IMG/VR virus record: IMGVR_UViG_3300022562_000550
Coordinates: 1 to 45,813 of that record
Strand: one strand, 5' to 3'
Source: a virus
Length of the DNA: 45,813 nucleotides
The notes under the pieces are model-generated. The model had not been told where the DNA came from, did no database searches, and saw nothing but the letters and a program-made list of their open reading frames with translations. A program made the translations under genes and the position numbers. Positions 16,506 to 25,196 of the stretch are shown here, piece by piece. Numbering within the stretch: position 1 is the stretch's first letter; each line of letters starts with the position of its first letter.

Positions 16506-17461
16506 CAGTAATACCCCCGCTTTGGCCACCCAAAGTTCACGGTCGACCCATCGATTGTAGCGCTGCTGGGGAACGGAAGCATAGCCGCATCCGGCTCATA
16601 CGTCCCCTGGCCGAATCGATGCACCTGGAACGGGAACGGGGACGACATCCGCTCCCGAGCCCGCTCGACGAGATCCTTGAAAAGGTCGTCGAAGTACGCG
16701 GAGAGAACCGAGTTGTGGAACTCTCCCTCCTGCTCGTAGATGTGCGACAGGGCGAAGTAGACCACAGCGACCTGGTAGGCGTTCTTCAGCGGGATCTCTT
16801 CCGCGTCGCCGGACAGTGTCGCCGGGATCTCCACGCACCAGAGGTCCAGCTTCCCGACCCCGGCGCTCCCGACCTCCGCCACCCTTCCGGTGTTCGAGCT
16901 GAACGGGATTGAGTCTGCCCTCGCCACGCGCCCACGGGTCTTCGACCATCCGACGACATTCGGATCCGCGACGAATGTCACATTGGCACCGTCCACTGTC
17001 CAACGCGCCACCTTACCCCTGGAGTTGCTCCAGGAGGCTGCGTGGGTCTGGGCCGGATCACCGATGAACTCGATGGTGTCTGCCGTGCTGGCATTCGGGA
17101 TCGGGAAGAGCCTGTACTTGTCGTAGGAGTTGATGTCGGATGTCCAGCGACGCGGCTCACCAGTCCTGGTCTGCCAGAGACTGTCAAAGCCCTGCAACTC
17201 CTGCACGCTCGCCGGGGGAAGCGTCCAGTCCTCGAAGGCGATCCGAACCGGGCGCATCGAGCCCTCTGGGAACGTGTACTCCGCCACGGATACCGTGATT
17301 TCCTGGGTGGTACGGAACCAGCGCTCCTCAACGAAGCGCCTGAAGACCATGCAGCCGCGATTGATCAGCTCGACCAGCTCGGCGCGCTGGAAGATCTGAG
17401 GGTCGTTACGAAGGTCGCCGAGAATGTCGTAGCACCTGTCGAGAGCCTCGCCGAGGTTCAT
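16505..17461 (-). CDS. Adaptor-like tail/neck protein (second copy)
   Basis: The protein has 318 aa from ATG 17461, which overlaps the upstream stop as ATGA. The N-terminal helix (GEALDRCYDILGDL) and ELVELINRGCMVFRRF match the shape of the adaptor protein at 22893 (VNRYVNDGYRDLAEK). Both have a central beta domain and a C-terminal helix with AYQVAVVYFALSHIYEQEGE (here) against MALVYYATYCALRKD (there). This helix-beta-helix plan is typical of podovirus neck adaptor (T7 gp11-like) proteins. This copy has a ~70-aa insertion with repeated GKVARWT/GRVARAD strands. It lies far from the first copy, next to the beta-helix and nozzle genes. Confidence 0.6.
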   Translation of the reverse strand: MNLGEALDRCYDILGDLRNDPQIFQRAELVELINRGCMVFRRFVEERWFRTTQEITVSVAEYTFPEGSMRPVRIAFEDWTLPPASVQELQGFDSLWQTRTGEPRRWTSDINSYDKYRLFPIPNASTADTIEFIGDPAQTHAASWSNSRGKVARWTVDGANVTFVADPNVVGWSKTRGRVARADSIPFSSNTGRVAEVGSAGVGKLDLWCVEIPATLSGDAEEIPLKNAYQVAVVYFALSHIYEQEGEFHNSVLSAYFDDLFKDLVERARERMSSPFPFQVHRFGQGTYEPDAAMLPFPSSATIDGSTVNFGWPKRGYY

Positions 17462-18066
17462 GCCGCCTCCTTCGCCCAAGAGGGGATCCAGAGCCCGCCT
17501 CGTGACCGACCATACTGCATCGTGGCTTTCATGGCACAGAAGAGTGGCATCAGAACCATCTGAACCCTGCCACCACCACCAGCCCCTCCCCATGGGCCTT
17601 CAATCCATGTATTCGATGACTGCACGTCGATGGTGATTGACCGTGTCCCGTGGGTCAGGTTGCGCTGCGCCTCGACACGCAGCTCGATACGCTCCGGTGT
17701 TCCCGCGAGAGTAGACATCGTCAGGCTCCCGGTCTGGGTTCCAGATGCAGTCCATGTGCTGGAATAGCCACTCGCCGCGACCGGGGTACACGATGAGTCG
17801 ATGTACCACATTTGGATTCTGACATCGCTGTTGGTCACGGTGTTCAACGAGATCGAGAAGTTGATGACATCCGACGAGGCCATGAGCCCAGTGCCGATGT
17901 TGAGCTGATAGCTCCTGACGACCTGCCAGGACGAGATCCCGCTCGTGTCGGTCGTGTGCGTCGTCGGAGTCCCGGCTGTCGTGGAGAGGTCATGGTCTCC
18001 GCTGACGGCGCCATAGTCGCATGTGGTGTCAGCATTCGTGTCTTGCGGGTAGTATTTCGTCGCCAT
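17458..18066 (-). CDS. Beta-rich virion protein
   Basis: The protein has 202 aa, and the ATG lies one base after the TAA of the upstream gene. The first ~150 residues are Ser/Thr-rich beta strands (SYQLNIGTGLMASSDVINFS, RIELRVEAQRNL) like a carbohydrate-binding or fibre module. The last 40 residues are glycine-rich then hydrophobic. It lies among fibre genes and probably forms part of the receptor-binding apparatus. No family is recognised. Confidence 0.6.
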   Translation of the reverse strand: MATKYYPQDTNADTTCDYGAVSGDHDLSTTAGTPTTHTTDTSGISSWQVVRSYQLNIGTGLMASSDVINFSISLNTVTNSDVRIQMWYIDSSCTPVAASGYSSTWTASGTQTGSLTMSTLAGTPERIELRVEAQRNLTHGTRSITIDVQSSNTWIEGPWGGAGGGGRVQMVLMPLFCAMKATMQYGRSRGGLWIPSWAKEAA

Positions 18067-18067
18067 C

Positions 18068-18487
18068 TTAGACCTCGTTCAGCCAGTCCGTGTACGCCCC
18101 GATGAAGGCGCTCCGGTTTTGCCAGGCGTTCCTGATGCGGTTCTGCATCTGGTTCCATTTCTGGTCCGACAAGAGCAGGCCCAACACTGGGTTTGTCTTC
18201 CCGATCAGGTAGTAGGTGTCGTAGCCGTCGAGCCATGTCGTGTAGAGGCAAGAGTTCCGTCTCCAGAACACGAGATACCCCTGCAAGTTGGACTCGGGTA
18301 GCGTCTCTGGGTCTGAGACCAGAGTGCTCCAAGGCGTCGAAACCGAGGCATAGATTTCCGCCTGGTTGACACTACCCGAGCCATCCCAGTAGAGAGCGAC
18401 CCAGCCGAGCACGCGCTCCGGCGCGATGTCCAGCTCGTACATCCACTGGTCCACCGTTCCTGTGCTCGGCCAAGTCGAAAGCGCCAT
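18068..18487 (-). CDS. Small virion-block protein
   Basis: The protein has 139 aa from ATG 18487, one base after the TGA of the long fibre gene. Longer upstream frames only shadow that gene. Aromatic-rich strands in the first half (MYELDIAPERVLGWVALYWD) are followed by a helical end (QNRIRNAWQNRSAFIGAY). It is likely a fibre-associated protein or chaperone, because it directly follows the 963-aa fibre. The function is unknown. Confidence 0.55.
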   Translation of the reverse strand: MALSTWPSTGTVDQWMYELDIAPERVLGWVALYWDGSGSVNQAEIYASVSTPWSTLVSDPETLPESNLQGYLVFWRRNSCLYTTWLDGYDTYYLIGKTNPVLGLLLSDQKWNQMQNRIRNAWQNRSAFIGAYTDWLNEV

Positions 18488-18488
18488 C

Positions 18489-21380
18489 TCACACCCTGTT
18501 GTAACGGATCTCGATCTGGATGAAGAACTCGTCCACGGTGCCAGAGACCGTGTCAAGCTCGACCCAGATGAAGTTCCCGGTTCCGATGCTGCTCGTGAAC
18601 GTGTCGGTCTCCACGGTCGTCGTGCTCGTTGTAGTGCCGGATGCAACGCTCGTTCCGACTGCACTCCGGTCGCTGGCGTACCTGACCTCCCAAGCCACGC
18701 TCGGCGTCGTACCCCGGCAGACGCTCTTGACCGTGACTCCCGTGACGCTGATCGAGGTCGTGTAGAAGAACGTCGCCTCATCCGCGCTTTGTGGAGTGAA
18801 GAAGACGTGTCCCTTGGAGTCGAACGGGGAAACCGCGTAATCCGTGCTCCCGACCCGGTAGATGAGCTGTCCCTGCGTCGAGTCGTATGTCATCTGCCCT
18901 GCGGTTGTCGTCGTCTGGTCAATCGACAGAATCGGCAGGGTCAGCGTCTTGTTGGTCAGCGTGACAATGTTGTCCGTCAAGACCACGGTTCCGGTAGCGT
19001 CCGGCAGAGAAATGGTCCGGTTCCCGGTCAGCCCGGCGACTGGCTGGACGGTCGTTGCAAACGTCTGGTTGTTGTGGATGGCGATGTTGCCATCCAGGTC
19101 GATGTTCGTCTGCTGGCTCGCCGTCGAGTTCTGGATCGTGAGCGTCCGAGTCGCAGCCCCAGTCAGGTCGATGGTCTGGTCCCCGGCGTAGGTGATCGAG
19201 TTGCCACCCGTATTCAGGCTGCCGCCCAGCGTCGGGCTCGTGTCCTGGGAGATGTCGAGAGCGCCCCAGGCAACGTCGGTGCCGTCGGACTTCAGGTAGG
19301 TCCCGGCGCCGCCGATGACCAGCTCGTCCCAGAGAGGGGTGGCGTTCCCGTAGACCAGGCTCCCTCGCGTGACCGTCTGGGCCACGGTGTCCGGGTGTGT
19401 CGAGCCGTCGAGCAGGTTGTGCGGCGCGCCTCCACCCGGTGGCACGGTCCAGGTGCCGTCAGCGTCTAGGTACTTTCCCGCCGCCGCGTCTCCCGCTGCT
19501 GGCGCAGGCACGAGGCCACGAACTCCACCTGCACCAGAGTCTCCGGTGAAGGCATCGCAGTTGGAGAGGGTGCCAGAAGTGGGAGTTCCGAGGACAGGGG
19601 TGACGAGAGTGGGTGAAGTAGCCAGAACCACGCTTCCCGACCCCGTCGTTCCGTTAGACAAATCGCTTGCTGCTGCCTGAGCGAAAGTTCCGCCCGCAGT
19701 AGAGTATGCAACCGCACCATTAGGGAGCGTCTGGTACGCTGCTGTGCCTGCTCCTGTGCCGACTGCCAACTGATCGTCAGCGATACCCTGGATTCCATCT
19801 CCTGCAAGATTGTTGACCTCCCCGCCTGCCGGAAGGCTTCCGACCGTGATGTACTTCTTGGCGTTCCCAGCCGCCGAGTCCTCGATCAGAAGCAGGTCAC
19901 CGGAAACCGGACTCGCCTTCAGTGTGATCGCGGCGAACTCACCAGCCGTGTCGTCGTGAATCGCGCTCGGCGTGGCTGCGCTCGCAAGGGTCCCGCCGCC
20001 AGCAGCGTCCGCATGGCTGTGGCCTGCGTTGGCGAAGCTGGCAATCGTCGGAGTCGTCAGCGTCTTGTCGGTGAGCGTCTGGGCGCCAGCCGTGAGCACC
20101 ATCGTGCCGTTCAAGTCAGGGAAGTTGATCGTCCTGGTGGTGGCCGTCGTGATGGAAGAGCACGAGAACTTCCCGATCCGAGTCGGGTCTGCGCTCGCCT
20201 CCAGGGTGAACCCGGTGGAGTCCTTCAGGTTCGCCACGCACGAGCTGTCGAGCGTCTTGTTGGAGAACGTGAGCAGACCTGCGGCTCCGGCGAGAGCGGT
20301 GCTGGCGTTCGGGGTGGTGTAGGTCCTGGTCGTCCCGACCGTGATGGCGCTCGCGTCGAAGCGCATGACCTTGGTTGGCGCCGCATCGTCCTGGATCTGG
20401 AACGCCGTGTCCTTGAAGACAACGTCGGTCGCGGCGACGAAGTTCTGGGTGCCCGTCGTGTAGGTGTTCGACTGGTCCGTCTCCACCACGGTCGCTGGAA
20501 GCGACCCTGCCGGGAGGTTGGCGATCTGGAGGCGCTTCTTCACGTTCCCTGCGGCGCTGTCCTCGATGAGCAGCACGTCCGCGCTGGCAGGAGTCACCTT
20601 CTCGGTGATCGCCGTGATCTCACCAGCGACGTTGTCGTGAATCGCCGTGCCGTCGGCTCCGTCAGCGACCGTGACCACACCCGTATTGGTCATCGTGGCT
20701 TCGCCGGACATCGTGACTGCGGTTGCCTGGTTGGAGGCGTTCCCGACCCAGAAGTAAGCGTCCTGGAGGTTCGGCACGTCGTTGGTACGCCCGGCGCCGA
20801 GGACGAAGATTTTCCCGCTCGCCCCGATCTCGGCCACATGCCCGATCTTCTGGATTCCAGCAGACGTGCTCGTCGGCCTGGTCGTCGTCCAGGCGCCAGG
20901 TGTCGTGTCAACGTAGACGGCGTCTCCTACGGAAAGCCCTGTCGTGTTCGCCGTCACGATCCCAAACGAGACCACCTTGCCGACGGCCAGGTTCGTGATC
21001 GTCTCTGCGGCAATCCCGATGCACGGCATCAGAGCCGGGTTGTCTGCATCGGCAAGCTCGACTTCCGGCTCGGTTCCGTAGTCAGTCCCGCACACAACCT
21101 GGCCGACAGTAATCGTTCCAGGGGAAGCCTTGAGACAGTCGTACTGGATCGTTGGAGACCCGAGGACCGTGAAGTCGATGTCATTGTCACCAGCGTCGAA
21201 CGTGATGTCCAGCAGCTCCGGGTCAACGGATGCGATGTTCCTGAACTGGAGGTCAACGCCGACCTTCTGGTCGTACACTCCGGTTCCGTCGGTCCCGATG
21301 TTGCTGGCCGTGTTGGTCTCGCCAGAGCCCCCGGTGCTCGACTTCAAGATGCCGCTGGAGTCGTAGATCTTGAGGCTCAT
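18489..21380 (-). CDS. Long tail fibre protein with internal repeats
   Basis: The protein has 963 aa. It is rich in Thr, Ser, Ala and Gly with very few charged clusters. Two ~47-residue repeats lie at ~246-292 and ~473-519, both with AIHD..AGE..AIT and LLIEDSAAGN.KK.....LPAG. A second repeat class, '(N/D)KTL' after a 'T..R(T/I)...P....T..L' strand, occurs near 351-380, 415-441 and again near 755-795. These short 'NRTISLPDATGTVVLT' and 'TLTNKTL' units are typical of phage trimeric fibre shafts. A beta-rich C-terminal head (~840-963) probably binds the receptor. The gene is followed by the 139-aa and 202-aa proteins. Confidence 0.75.
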   Translation of the reverse strand: MSLKIYDSSGILKSSTGGSGETNTASNIGTDGTGVYDQKVGVDLQFRNIASVDPELLDITFDAGDNDIDFTVLGSPTIQYDCLKASPGTITVGQVVCGTDYGTEPEVELADADNPALMPCIGIAAETITNLAVGKVVSFGIVTANTTGLSVGDAVYVDTTPGAWTTTRPTSTSAGIQKIGHVAEIGASGKIFVLGAGRTNDVPNLQDAYFWVGNASNQATAVTMSGEATMTNTGVVTVADGADGTAIHDNVAGEITAITEKVTPASADVLLIEDSAAGNVKKRLQIANLPAGSLPATVVETDQSNTYTTGTQNFVAATDVVFKDTAFQIQDDAAPTKVMRFDASAITVGTTRTYTTPNASTALAGAAGLLTFSNKTLDSSCVANLKDSTGFTLEASADPTRIGKFSCSSITTATTRTINFPDLNGTMVLTAGAQTLTDKTLTTPTIASFANAGHSHADAAGGGTLASAATPSAIHDDTAGEFAAITLKASPVSGDLLLIEDSAAGNAKKYITVGSLPAGGEVNNLAGDGIQGIADDQLAVGTGAGTAAYQTLPNGAVAYSTAGGTFAQAAASDLSNGTTGSGSVVLATSPTLVTPVLGTPTSGTLSNCDAFTGDSGAGGVRGLVPAPAAGDAAAGKYLDADGTWTVPPGGGAPHNLLDGSTHPDTVAQTVTRGSLVYGNATPLWDELVIGGAGTYLKSDGTDVAWGALDISQDTSPTLGGSLNTGGNSITYAGDQTIDLTGAATRTLTIQNSTASQQTNIDLDGNIAIHNNQTFATTVQPVAGLTGNRTISLPDATGTVVLTDNIVTLTNKTLTLPILSIDQTTTTAGQMTYDSTQGQLIYRVGSTDYAVSPFDSKGHVFFTPQSADEATFFYTTSISVTGVTVKSVCRGTTPSVAWEVRYASDRSAVGTSVASGTTTSTTTVETDTFTSSIGTGNFIWVELDTVSGTVDEFFIQIEIRYNRV

Positions 21381-21697
21381 GTCTCCTCCACGCCGTGGAT
21401 CGTATAGTCCACCGAGGTCGCGTTCGTCGTGTCCGCTTCGATGAGGTCTGCCGCCTCCAGCGTGATCCGGTCGTCGATCTCGGCGCTTTCATTCACGGCA
21501 AGCTGGAACGTGTACGTCTGGCGGTTCGTGCCGCTGCCGTCGATGTAGACGTTGACCGTCTGGGTCGCCGCGTTCGTGTTGAAGAATTTGATCGTGCGGA
21601 CGTAGGCCGTCGTGGCGCCGGGAACCGTGTAGATGGCTCCCGTAACAGCCGGGAGCTGGCCTTCGCCCAAGAGCTTTGCCGTGAACGTGCCTGCCAT
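21377..21697 (-). CDS. Small beta-sandwich virion protein
   Basis: The protein has 106 aa from ATG 21697, overlapping the upstream TGA as TGATG. It ends by ATGA overlap with the fibre gene. Even beta spacing (IYTVPGATTAYVRTIKFFNT, QTVNVYIDG, TYTFQLAVNES) suggests a single jelly-roll or Ig-like domain of the kind attached to fibres or the capsid. No family is recognised. Confidence 0.6.
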   Translation of the reverse strand: MAGTFTAKLLGEGQLPAVTGAIYTVPGATTAYVRTIKFFNTNAATQTVNVYIDGSGTNRQTYTFQLAVNESAEIDDRITLEAADLIEADTTNATSVDYTIHGVEET

Positions 21698-21912
21698 CAG
21701 TTCCACCCCATGTGCAGAAGAGCCCCGCCAGCACTACTGGTTGCGGCAGGAGCCGCCCACTTCACGCCAAGCGGCTGCGTCGAGTCTGCCGTCAGGACGT
21801 GAGTGTCCGTCCCGACCGGAAGCCTGTCATCGATTCCGGGGGAGCTGTTGTCGCGGACGATGATGTCGCCCTTGGTCGTGTTCGGACTTACCCTAGTGTG
21901 ACCCACAATCAA
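21697..21912 (-). CDS. Short fibre-motif protein
   Basis: The protein has about 71 aa. It contains [20 protein letters not shown], then [20 protein letters not shown], a widespread phage fibre module (KGDL.V.......RLPVG..G.VL.AD......G..W). The start is either TTG 21912 or GTG 21906; neither has a strong ribosome site, and both overlap the lipoprotein stop at 21893. It may be a separate fibre segment that assembles with the 106-aa and 963-aa proteins. Confidence 0.6.
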   Translation of the reverse strand: MIVGHTRVSPNTTKGDIIVRDNSSPGIDDRLPVGTDTHVLTADSTQPLGVKWAAPAATSSAGGALLHMGWN

Positions 21913-22150
21913 CCCTCGTTTTCAGGTAGCGGTCGAATCTCCACGAACAGCTCTCCCAGACCCACACCTCGGTCGTCACGAGACACATCCCGTCCGCCTC
22001 GTAGACCTTCCAGGTCCAAAAGAGCTGGTCGTCCTGCATCGAGCGCACGGCGTTCTTCGTCGGCGGTCCTGGGATGTTCGCCCTGTCACACGGGAAGTGA
22101 ATCGTATCTCCACATCCGGCGAGCAGCAGACAGAGAGCGAGCCATTTCAT
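21893..22150 (-). CDS. Small lipoprotein inside the virion block
   Basis: The protein has 85 aa from ATG 22150, overlapping the upstream TGA as ATGA. The N-terminus [16 protein letters not shown] has a lipobox (LLAGC) with the lipid cysteine at ~13. The mature part holds three or four further cysteines and aromatic residues ([20 protein letters not shown]). It lies among fibre genes, but the signal shows an exported, membrane-attached protein. An outer spanin subunit or a superinfection-exclusion lipoprotein is possible; neither has a clear motif. Confidence 0.65.
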   Translation of the reverse strand: MKWLALCLLLAGCGDTIHFPCDRANIPGPPTKNAVRSMQDDQLFWTWKVYEADGMCLVTTEVWVWESCSWRFDRYLKTRVDCGSH

Positions 22151-22893
22151 TTCAGGACCCTCCACTTCAAGGTGATTCCGTCGTACCACATACGGCATGA
22201 ATCGTTTGGCCCGATTGGGATGCTGGCATTTGGGTCTCCGGTGATGATCTGGTTGTTTGTACTGGAGAGACCAGATGTCTTCACGAGCGTCAGCGTGAAC
22301 GTGTTCGATACGTTTACGATGTCGAAGAACGGAGTCCTATTGCCAACGATGCTAGGGGCCGTGAAGCCAGTGATCGTGGCGTTCCCAGTGAGGTTCCAAC
22401 GGTAGAGCCAGAACAGCGCTCCAGCAGCGGCAGTGTAGTTGTAGTTGTTGTACGTCCCGGCAGCCATCGTGATCGTGGTAGTCTCAAGATTCAACACACG
22501 AGCCATCATCTCGTCTGTTGCCATCTTCTTCCAGATGTAGTTGACGCCGTCGCCGCAAACCCACTGACCACGGAAAGTGATTGGATCAACAGTTGGCTGA
22601 ATGCTCATTTCATTTAGAACGATAGCCTGGCCTGGGGCTCCCGTCCCGACATACACCACGATGCTGCTGTTCGATAGCTTCACTGATTCATGCAGCGGAA
22701 TCGTGTCATCGACGTTGATCGTGACCAGCTCATTCAGCGTAACCGGGCCAGGCAGAATCGTTGGTCCAACGGTAGAGATCAGTGGCCCGGCCTTGTGGTG
22801 ATACTGCGGATGCGGGTTCCCGCTCTCTCGGTTCGAGAGCAGGTTATGATTCGCTCCTGGGTAGAGCGGACGCGGGAGACCTGGCGCAGCCAT
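22147..22893 (-). CDS. Fibre protein with HPQY motif
   Basis: The protein has 248 aa, and the ATG overlaps the stop of the adaptor gene (TGATG). The N-terminus carries NPHPQYHHK (~26-34), the HPQY element found near the virion-binding end of many phage fibres. Valine/threonine-rich strands and a GQWVCGDGVNYIWKKM turn follow. The C-terminal ~100 residues form a beta domain ending in [14 protein letters not shown], like a small fibre head. It follows the adaptor gene directly, so it may be the fibre that docks on the neck. Confidence 0.6.
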   Translation of the reverse strand: MAAPGLPRPLYPGANHNLLSNRESGNPHPQYHHKAGPLISTVGPTILPGPVTLNELVTINVDDTIPLHESVKLSNSSIVVYVGTGAPGQAIVLNEMSIQPTVDPITFRGQWVCGDGVNYIWKKMATDEMMARVLNLETTTITMAAGTYNNYNYTAAAGALFWLYRWNLTGNATITGFTAPSIVGNRTPFFDIVNVSNTFTLTLVKTSGLSSTNNQIITGDPNASIPIGPNDSCRMWYDGITLKWRVLK

Positions 22894-23546
22894 CAGATCC
22901 CCCCGGGTGTACGAAGCACGTTTCCGTAGATCGCCATCCTGATGTTCGCGTGTCGGTCGAGCGTCCAGACCTCAAGACCGTCACGAGAGAACAGGTATCG
23001 CTTGTGCTGCTTCATCGAGCGACCGAGCTGCTCGCCGTCCGCGTCCTTCCTCAGAGCGCAGTAGGTCGCGTAGTACACGAGAGCCATGTGGTGCTGCTCG
23101 GGAAATTCTGGCTCGTCCGTGTCGTTCACAAGCTCGTCAGGGACGATGGAGTGGTTCATCGTGATCTGCGACTGCGTCAGGTAGTGCGGCCAGATGACAA
23201 GCTCGTTCAGTCCGAACGCGGCGACGACACTTGGCCTGCTCCTGCCCTTGCGGACCCAGAACCTGTCGCGCTTGTCGATCCACTCCCAGTGGACGAGATC
23301 GATTGGCCTTCCGGTCGCCTTGTCGGTGAACGTCAGTGGGGCGAGAGAGTTTGACGGCAGCTCGATGAAGTTCTCGTAGGCATTGACGGTAAGATCGATC
23401 TCTTCGACTGCAAAGAGCGTCTTCTCCGCGAGGTCACGATACCCGTCGTTCACATACCGATTGACCTCGGCCTCCGTAACGCCGACTGGGGGATCCGTTT
23501 CCTTGAGGTGTGAGTACACCAGGCTGCGGATCGTCTGCAGGTCCAT
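22893..23546 (-). CDS. Head-tail adaptor protein
   Basis: The protein has 217 aa. The ATG is preceded by the TGA of the zinc-ribbon gene three bases away. The N-terminal helices (QTIRSLVYSHLKET, VNRYVNDGYRDLAEKTLF), a central beta domain (NAYENFIELPSNSLAPLTFT) and a long C-terminal helix pair (HHMALVYYATYCALRKDAD) match podovirus neck adaptor proteins. Position after capsid and decoration genes agrees. A related 318-aa protein is encoded at 16505-17461. Confidence 0.7.
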   Translation of the reverse strand: MDLQTIRSLVYSHLKETDPPVGVTEAEVNRYVNDGYRDLAEKTLFAVEEIDLTVNAYENFIELPSNSLAPLTFTDKATGRPIDLVHWEWIDKRDRFWVRKGRSRPSVVAAFGLNELVIWPHYLTQSQITMNHSIVPDELVNDTDEPEFPEQHHMALVYYATYCALRKDADGEQLGRSMKQHKRYLFSRDGLEVWTLDRHANIRMAIYGNVLRTPGGI

Positions 23547-23549
23547 GTG

Positions 23550-23807
23550 TCACCGCCGTCGCAGCCAAACCCAAAACACCTTCCACGTCGAACCGTGGGC
23601 CGGAGAGAACCTGTTCGTTCCGCAGCCGCACTGCTTCTTGCCAGACATCAGCTTGTGACAGCCTACGCAGCGGAACAGAACGAAGCGTGGGCTTCCGGCC
23701 CACACCTTTCTGACCAAGAACTTCGTAAGCCTGTAGTCCAGCTTCTTCAGCCAGTTGCGAGGCTCCGGCCCAAGATACAGAGCGCAGACATCCTCGAAGT
23801 GCTTCAC
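23550..23807 (-). CDS. Zinc-ribbon protein in the head block
   Basis: The protein has 85 aa from GTG 23807, which overlaps the upstream TGA as GTGA; longer frames shadow the 299-aa gene. A basic N-terminal half (NWLKKLDYRLTKFLVRK) is followed by a ribbon, RCVGCHKLMSGKKQCGCG. It was probably added between decoration and adaptor genes. Small ribbon proteins of this sort are common in phage head blocks; the role is unknown. Confidence 0.6.
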   Translation of the reverse strand: MKHFEDVCALYLGPEPRNWLKKLDYRLTKFLVRKVWAGSPRFVLFRCVGCHKLMSGKKQCGCGTNRFSPAHGSTWKVFWVWLRRR

Positions 23808-24703
23808 AGAGCCATCGATAGACACTTGACCATCACTTTCGATCTCTGCTCGTCGTTGAACAGCTTCATTGTGTCTTCCGTCGGCGGCGTGCCAACGGTG
23901 GACCCGGCTGTGACGCGAATCCAGAACATCTCTTCCGATCCGTTCACAGAGTTTCGGTGCCAGCCAGCCAGAGAGCCCTTCGTCCACCTGATCTGGCCGT
24001 TCCCGGTGAATCCAGTGGTGCCATCAGTCGGAGAGAAGACCGTCCACGCCGTTCCGTTCCAGTACTGGAACACTGGTGTCACGGTGGCGCTCGCGTTCAC
24101 CTGCAGAACCACGTTGACAGCGTGGAACATCTCCATGCACCCGAGGTACAGCAGCTCCCCTGCGGCTGTCAGGAACTGGACATCGGAAGCGGCGCTCCCG
24201 AGTTCTGCCGTAATGTCCGTGTAGGACCCGTCATACGTGTAGCCGAGATCCACGGCTCTGAGGTCGAGGTCTTCCATGAGAATGCCAGCACATCCGACCT
24301 CATTGCCAATCCCTGGAGTCAGAAGGCCACGCAGCTCTCCTACCTGTCCCTCTACGAAGTTGTGCTGCGCGAGCCACGCACCAGCGGAAAGAGCCCCGGT
24401 CGTTCTCGTCCTTGCCCTGTCGTGGTATCCAAACAAGACGACAGAGATCATGCCCGGATCAGACCCGTCCTGCACGATTGGATTCCCGCCGATCTCGACG
24501 CACCCGACAACGGTCGGGGCACCTGTTGATGGCGTCAATGGAACTGGAACGACCCACAATCCGAGCGCGTTCCTGCTTACTGCGGTCGCGCTCATGTCCA
24601 CGATAACCCAATCCCCCCTGGAGACGGGCACCGTTCCTGAGTTCTGGAAGTGGCCGATCACTACGTCTCGACCGTCGTGCTGATGTGGTCCTGAAAGCTG
24701 CAT
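23804..24703 (-). CDS. Decoration-like protein, extended copy
   Basis: The protein has 299 aa, and the ATG follows the TGA of the 157-aa gene by one base. Residues ~20-105 share a pattern with the two proteins encoded just upstream: RGDWVIVDMSATAVSRNALG, then TVVGCVEI, then VVLFGYHD, then an alanine/glycine run. The neighbour at 24705 has RGDTVVWDTTAAAVSDDALG and VQCFGYHDK at the same spacing. The last ~130 residues form an extra beta domain (PVFQYWNGTAWTVFSP). The series fits capsid cement/decoration proteins with an added knob. The function is inferred from position after the capsid gene and the shared fold pattern. Confidence 0.55.
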   Translation of the reverse strand: MQLSGPHQHDGRDVVIGHFQNSGTVPVSRGDWVIVDMSATAVSRNALGLWVVPVPLTPSTGAPTVVGCVEIGGNPIVQDGSDPGMISVVLFGYHDRARTRTTGALSAGAWLAQHNFVEGQVGELRGLLTPGIGNEVGCAGILMEDLDLRAVDLGYTYDGSYTDITAELGSAASDVQFLTAAGELLYLGCMEMFHAVNVVLQVNASATVTPVFQYWNGTAWTVFSPTDGTTGFTGNGQIRWTKGSLAGWHRNSVNGSEEMFWIRVTAGSTVGTPPTEDTMKLFNDEQRSKVMVKCLSMAL

Positions 24704-24704
24704 G

Positions 24705-25178
24705 TCACATCGCCTTGATCATGCACTTGTATGCGCCTGGAGATCCGTATGTCTCCATCAGGTAACCGAACGCGCCGATGACTTCAGCGGTGGTCGTGAC
24801 CGACGCATCCGCTGTTGCCTTTCCGAGAGTTGATCCAGTGACGAGAATCCCGGTTCCGGCGCCACCAGCACCAGCGCTCAGTTGAACCTTGTCGTGGTAA
24901 CCGAAGCACTGAACGAGAACCATCGGGCCTCGAACGCCTACGGTTGCGATGTTCGGCTGCGCTGCGGCTGCCTGTTCGAGAACTCCGGCGACAAGCGCCA
25001 GATTCGCAACTGGGTAGGACGCAACGACGCCAACCCCCAGCGCATCGTCACTCACGGCGGCGGCTGTCGTATCCCAGACAACCGTGTCGCCACGAATCGC
25101 CGCCGTCGTGCCTCTGTACTCACAGTTGAGGAAGACCTGGTCTTTCGCTTCCACGCCGTGAGGCTTTGTCCAGATCAT
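24705..25178 (-). CDS. Decoration-like protein, middle copy
   Basis: The protein has 157 aa from ATG 25178, with AAAGGGGCTGGC before it. It shares RGDTVVWDTTAAAVSDDALG and GYHDK with the 299-aa protein and the overall small beta build with the 153-aa protein upstream. Ala/Gly/Val-rich with few charges, it is likely a trimeric capsid cement protein. A strong UUCG-capped hairpin lies just upstream. Confidence 0.55.
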   Translation of the reverse strand: MIWTKPHGVEAKDQVFLNCEYRGTTAAIRGDTVVWDTTAAAVSDDALGVGVVASYPVANLALVAGVLEQAAAAQPNIATVGVRGPMVLVQCFGYHDKVQLSAGAGGAGTGILVTGSTLGKATADASVTTTAEVIGAFGYLMETYGSPGAYKCMIKAM

Positions 25179-25196
25179 GCCAGCCCCTTTCAAGGA

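Noticed and set aside
19956-21407. A 483-aa plus-strand open frame opposite the fibre gene
   Set aside because: Arg/Val-rich shadow of a Thr/Ala-rich gene; no ribosome site and no recognisable motif.
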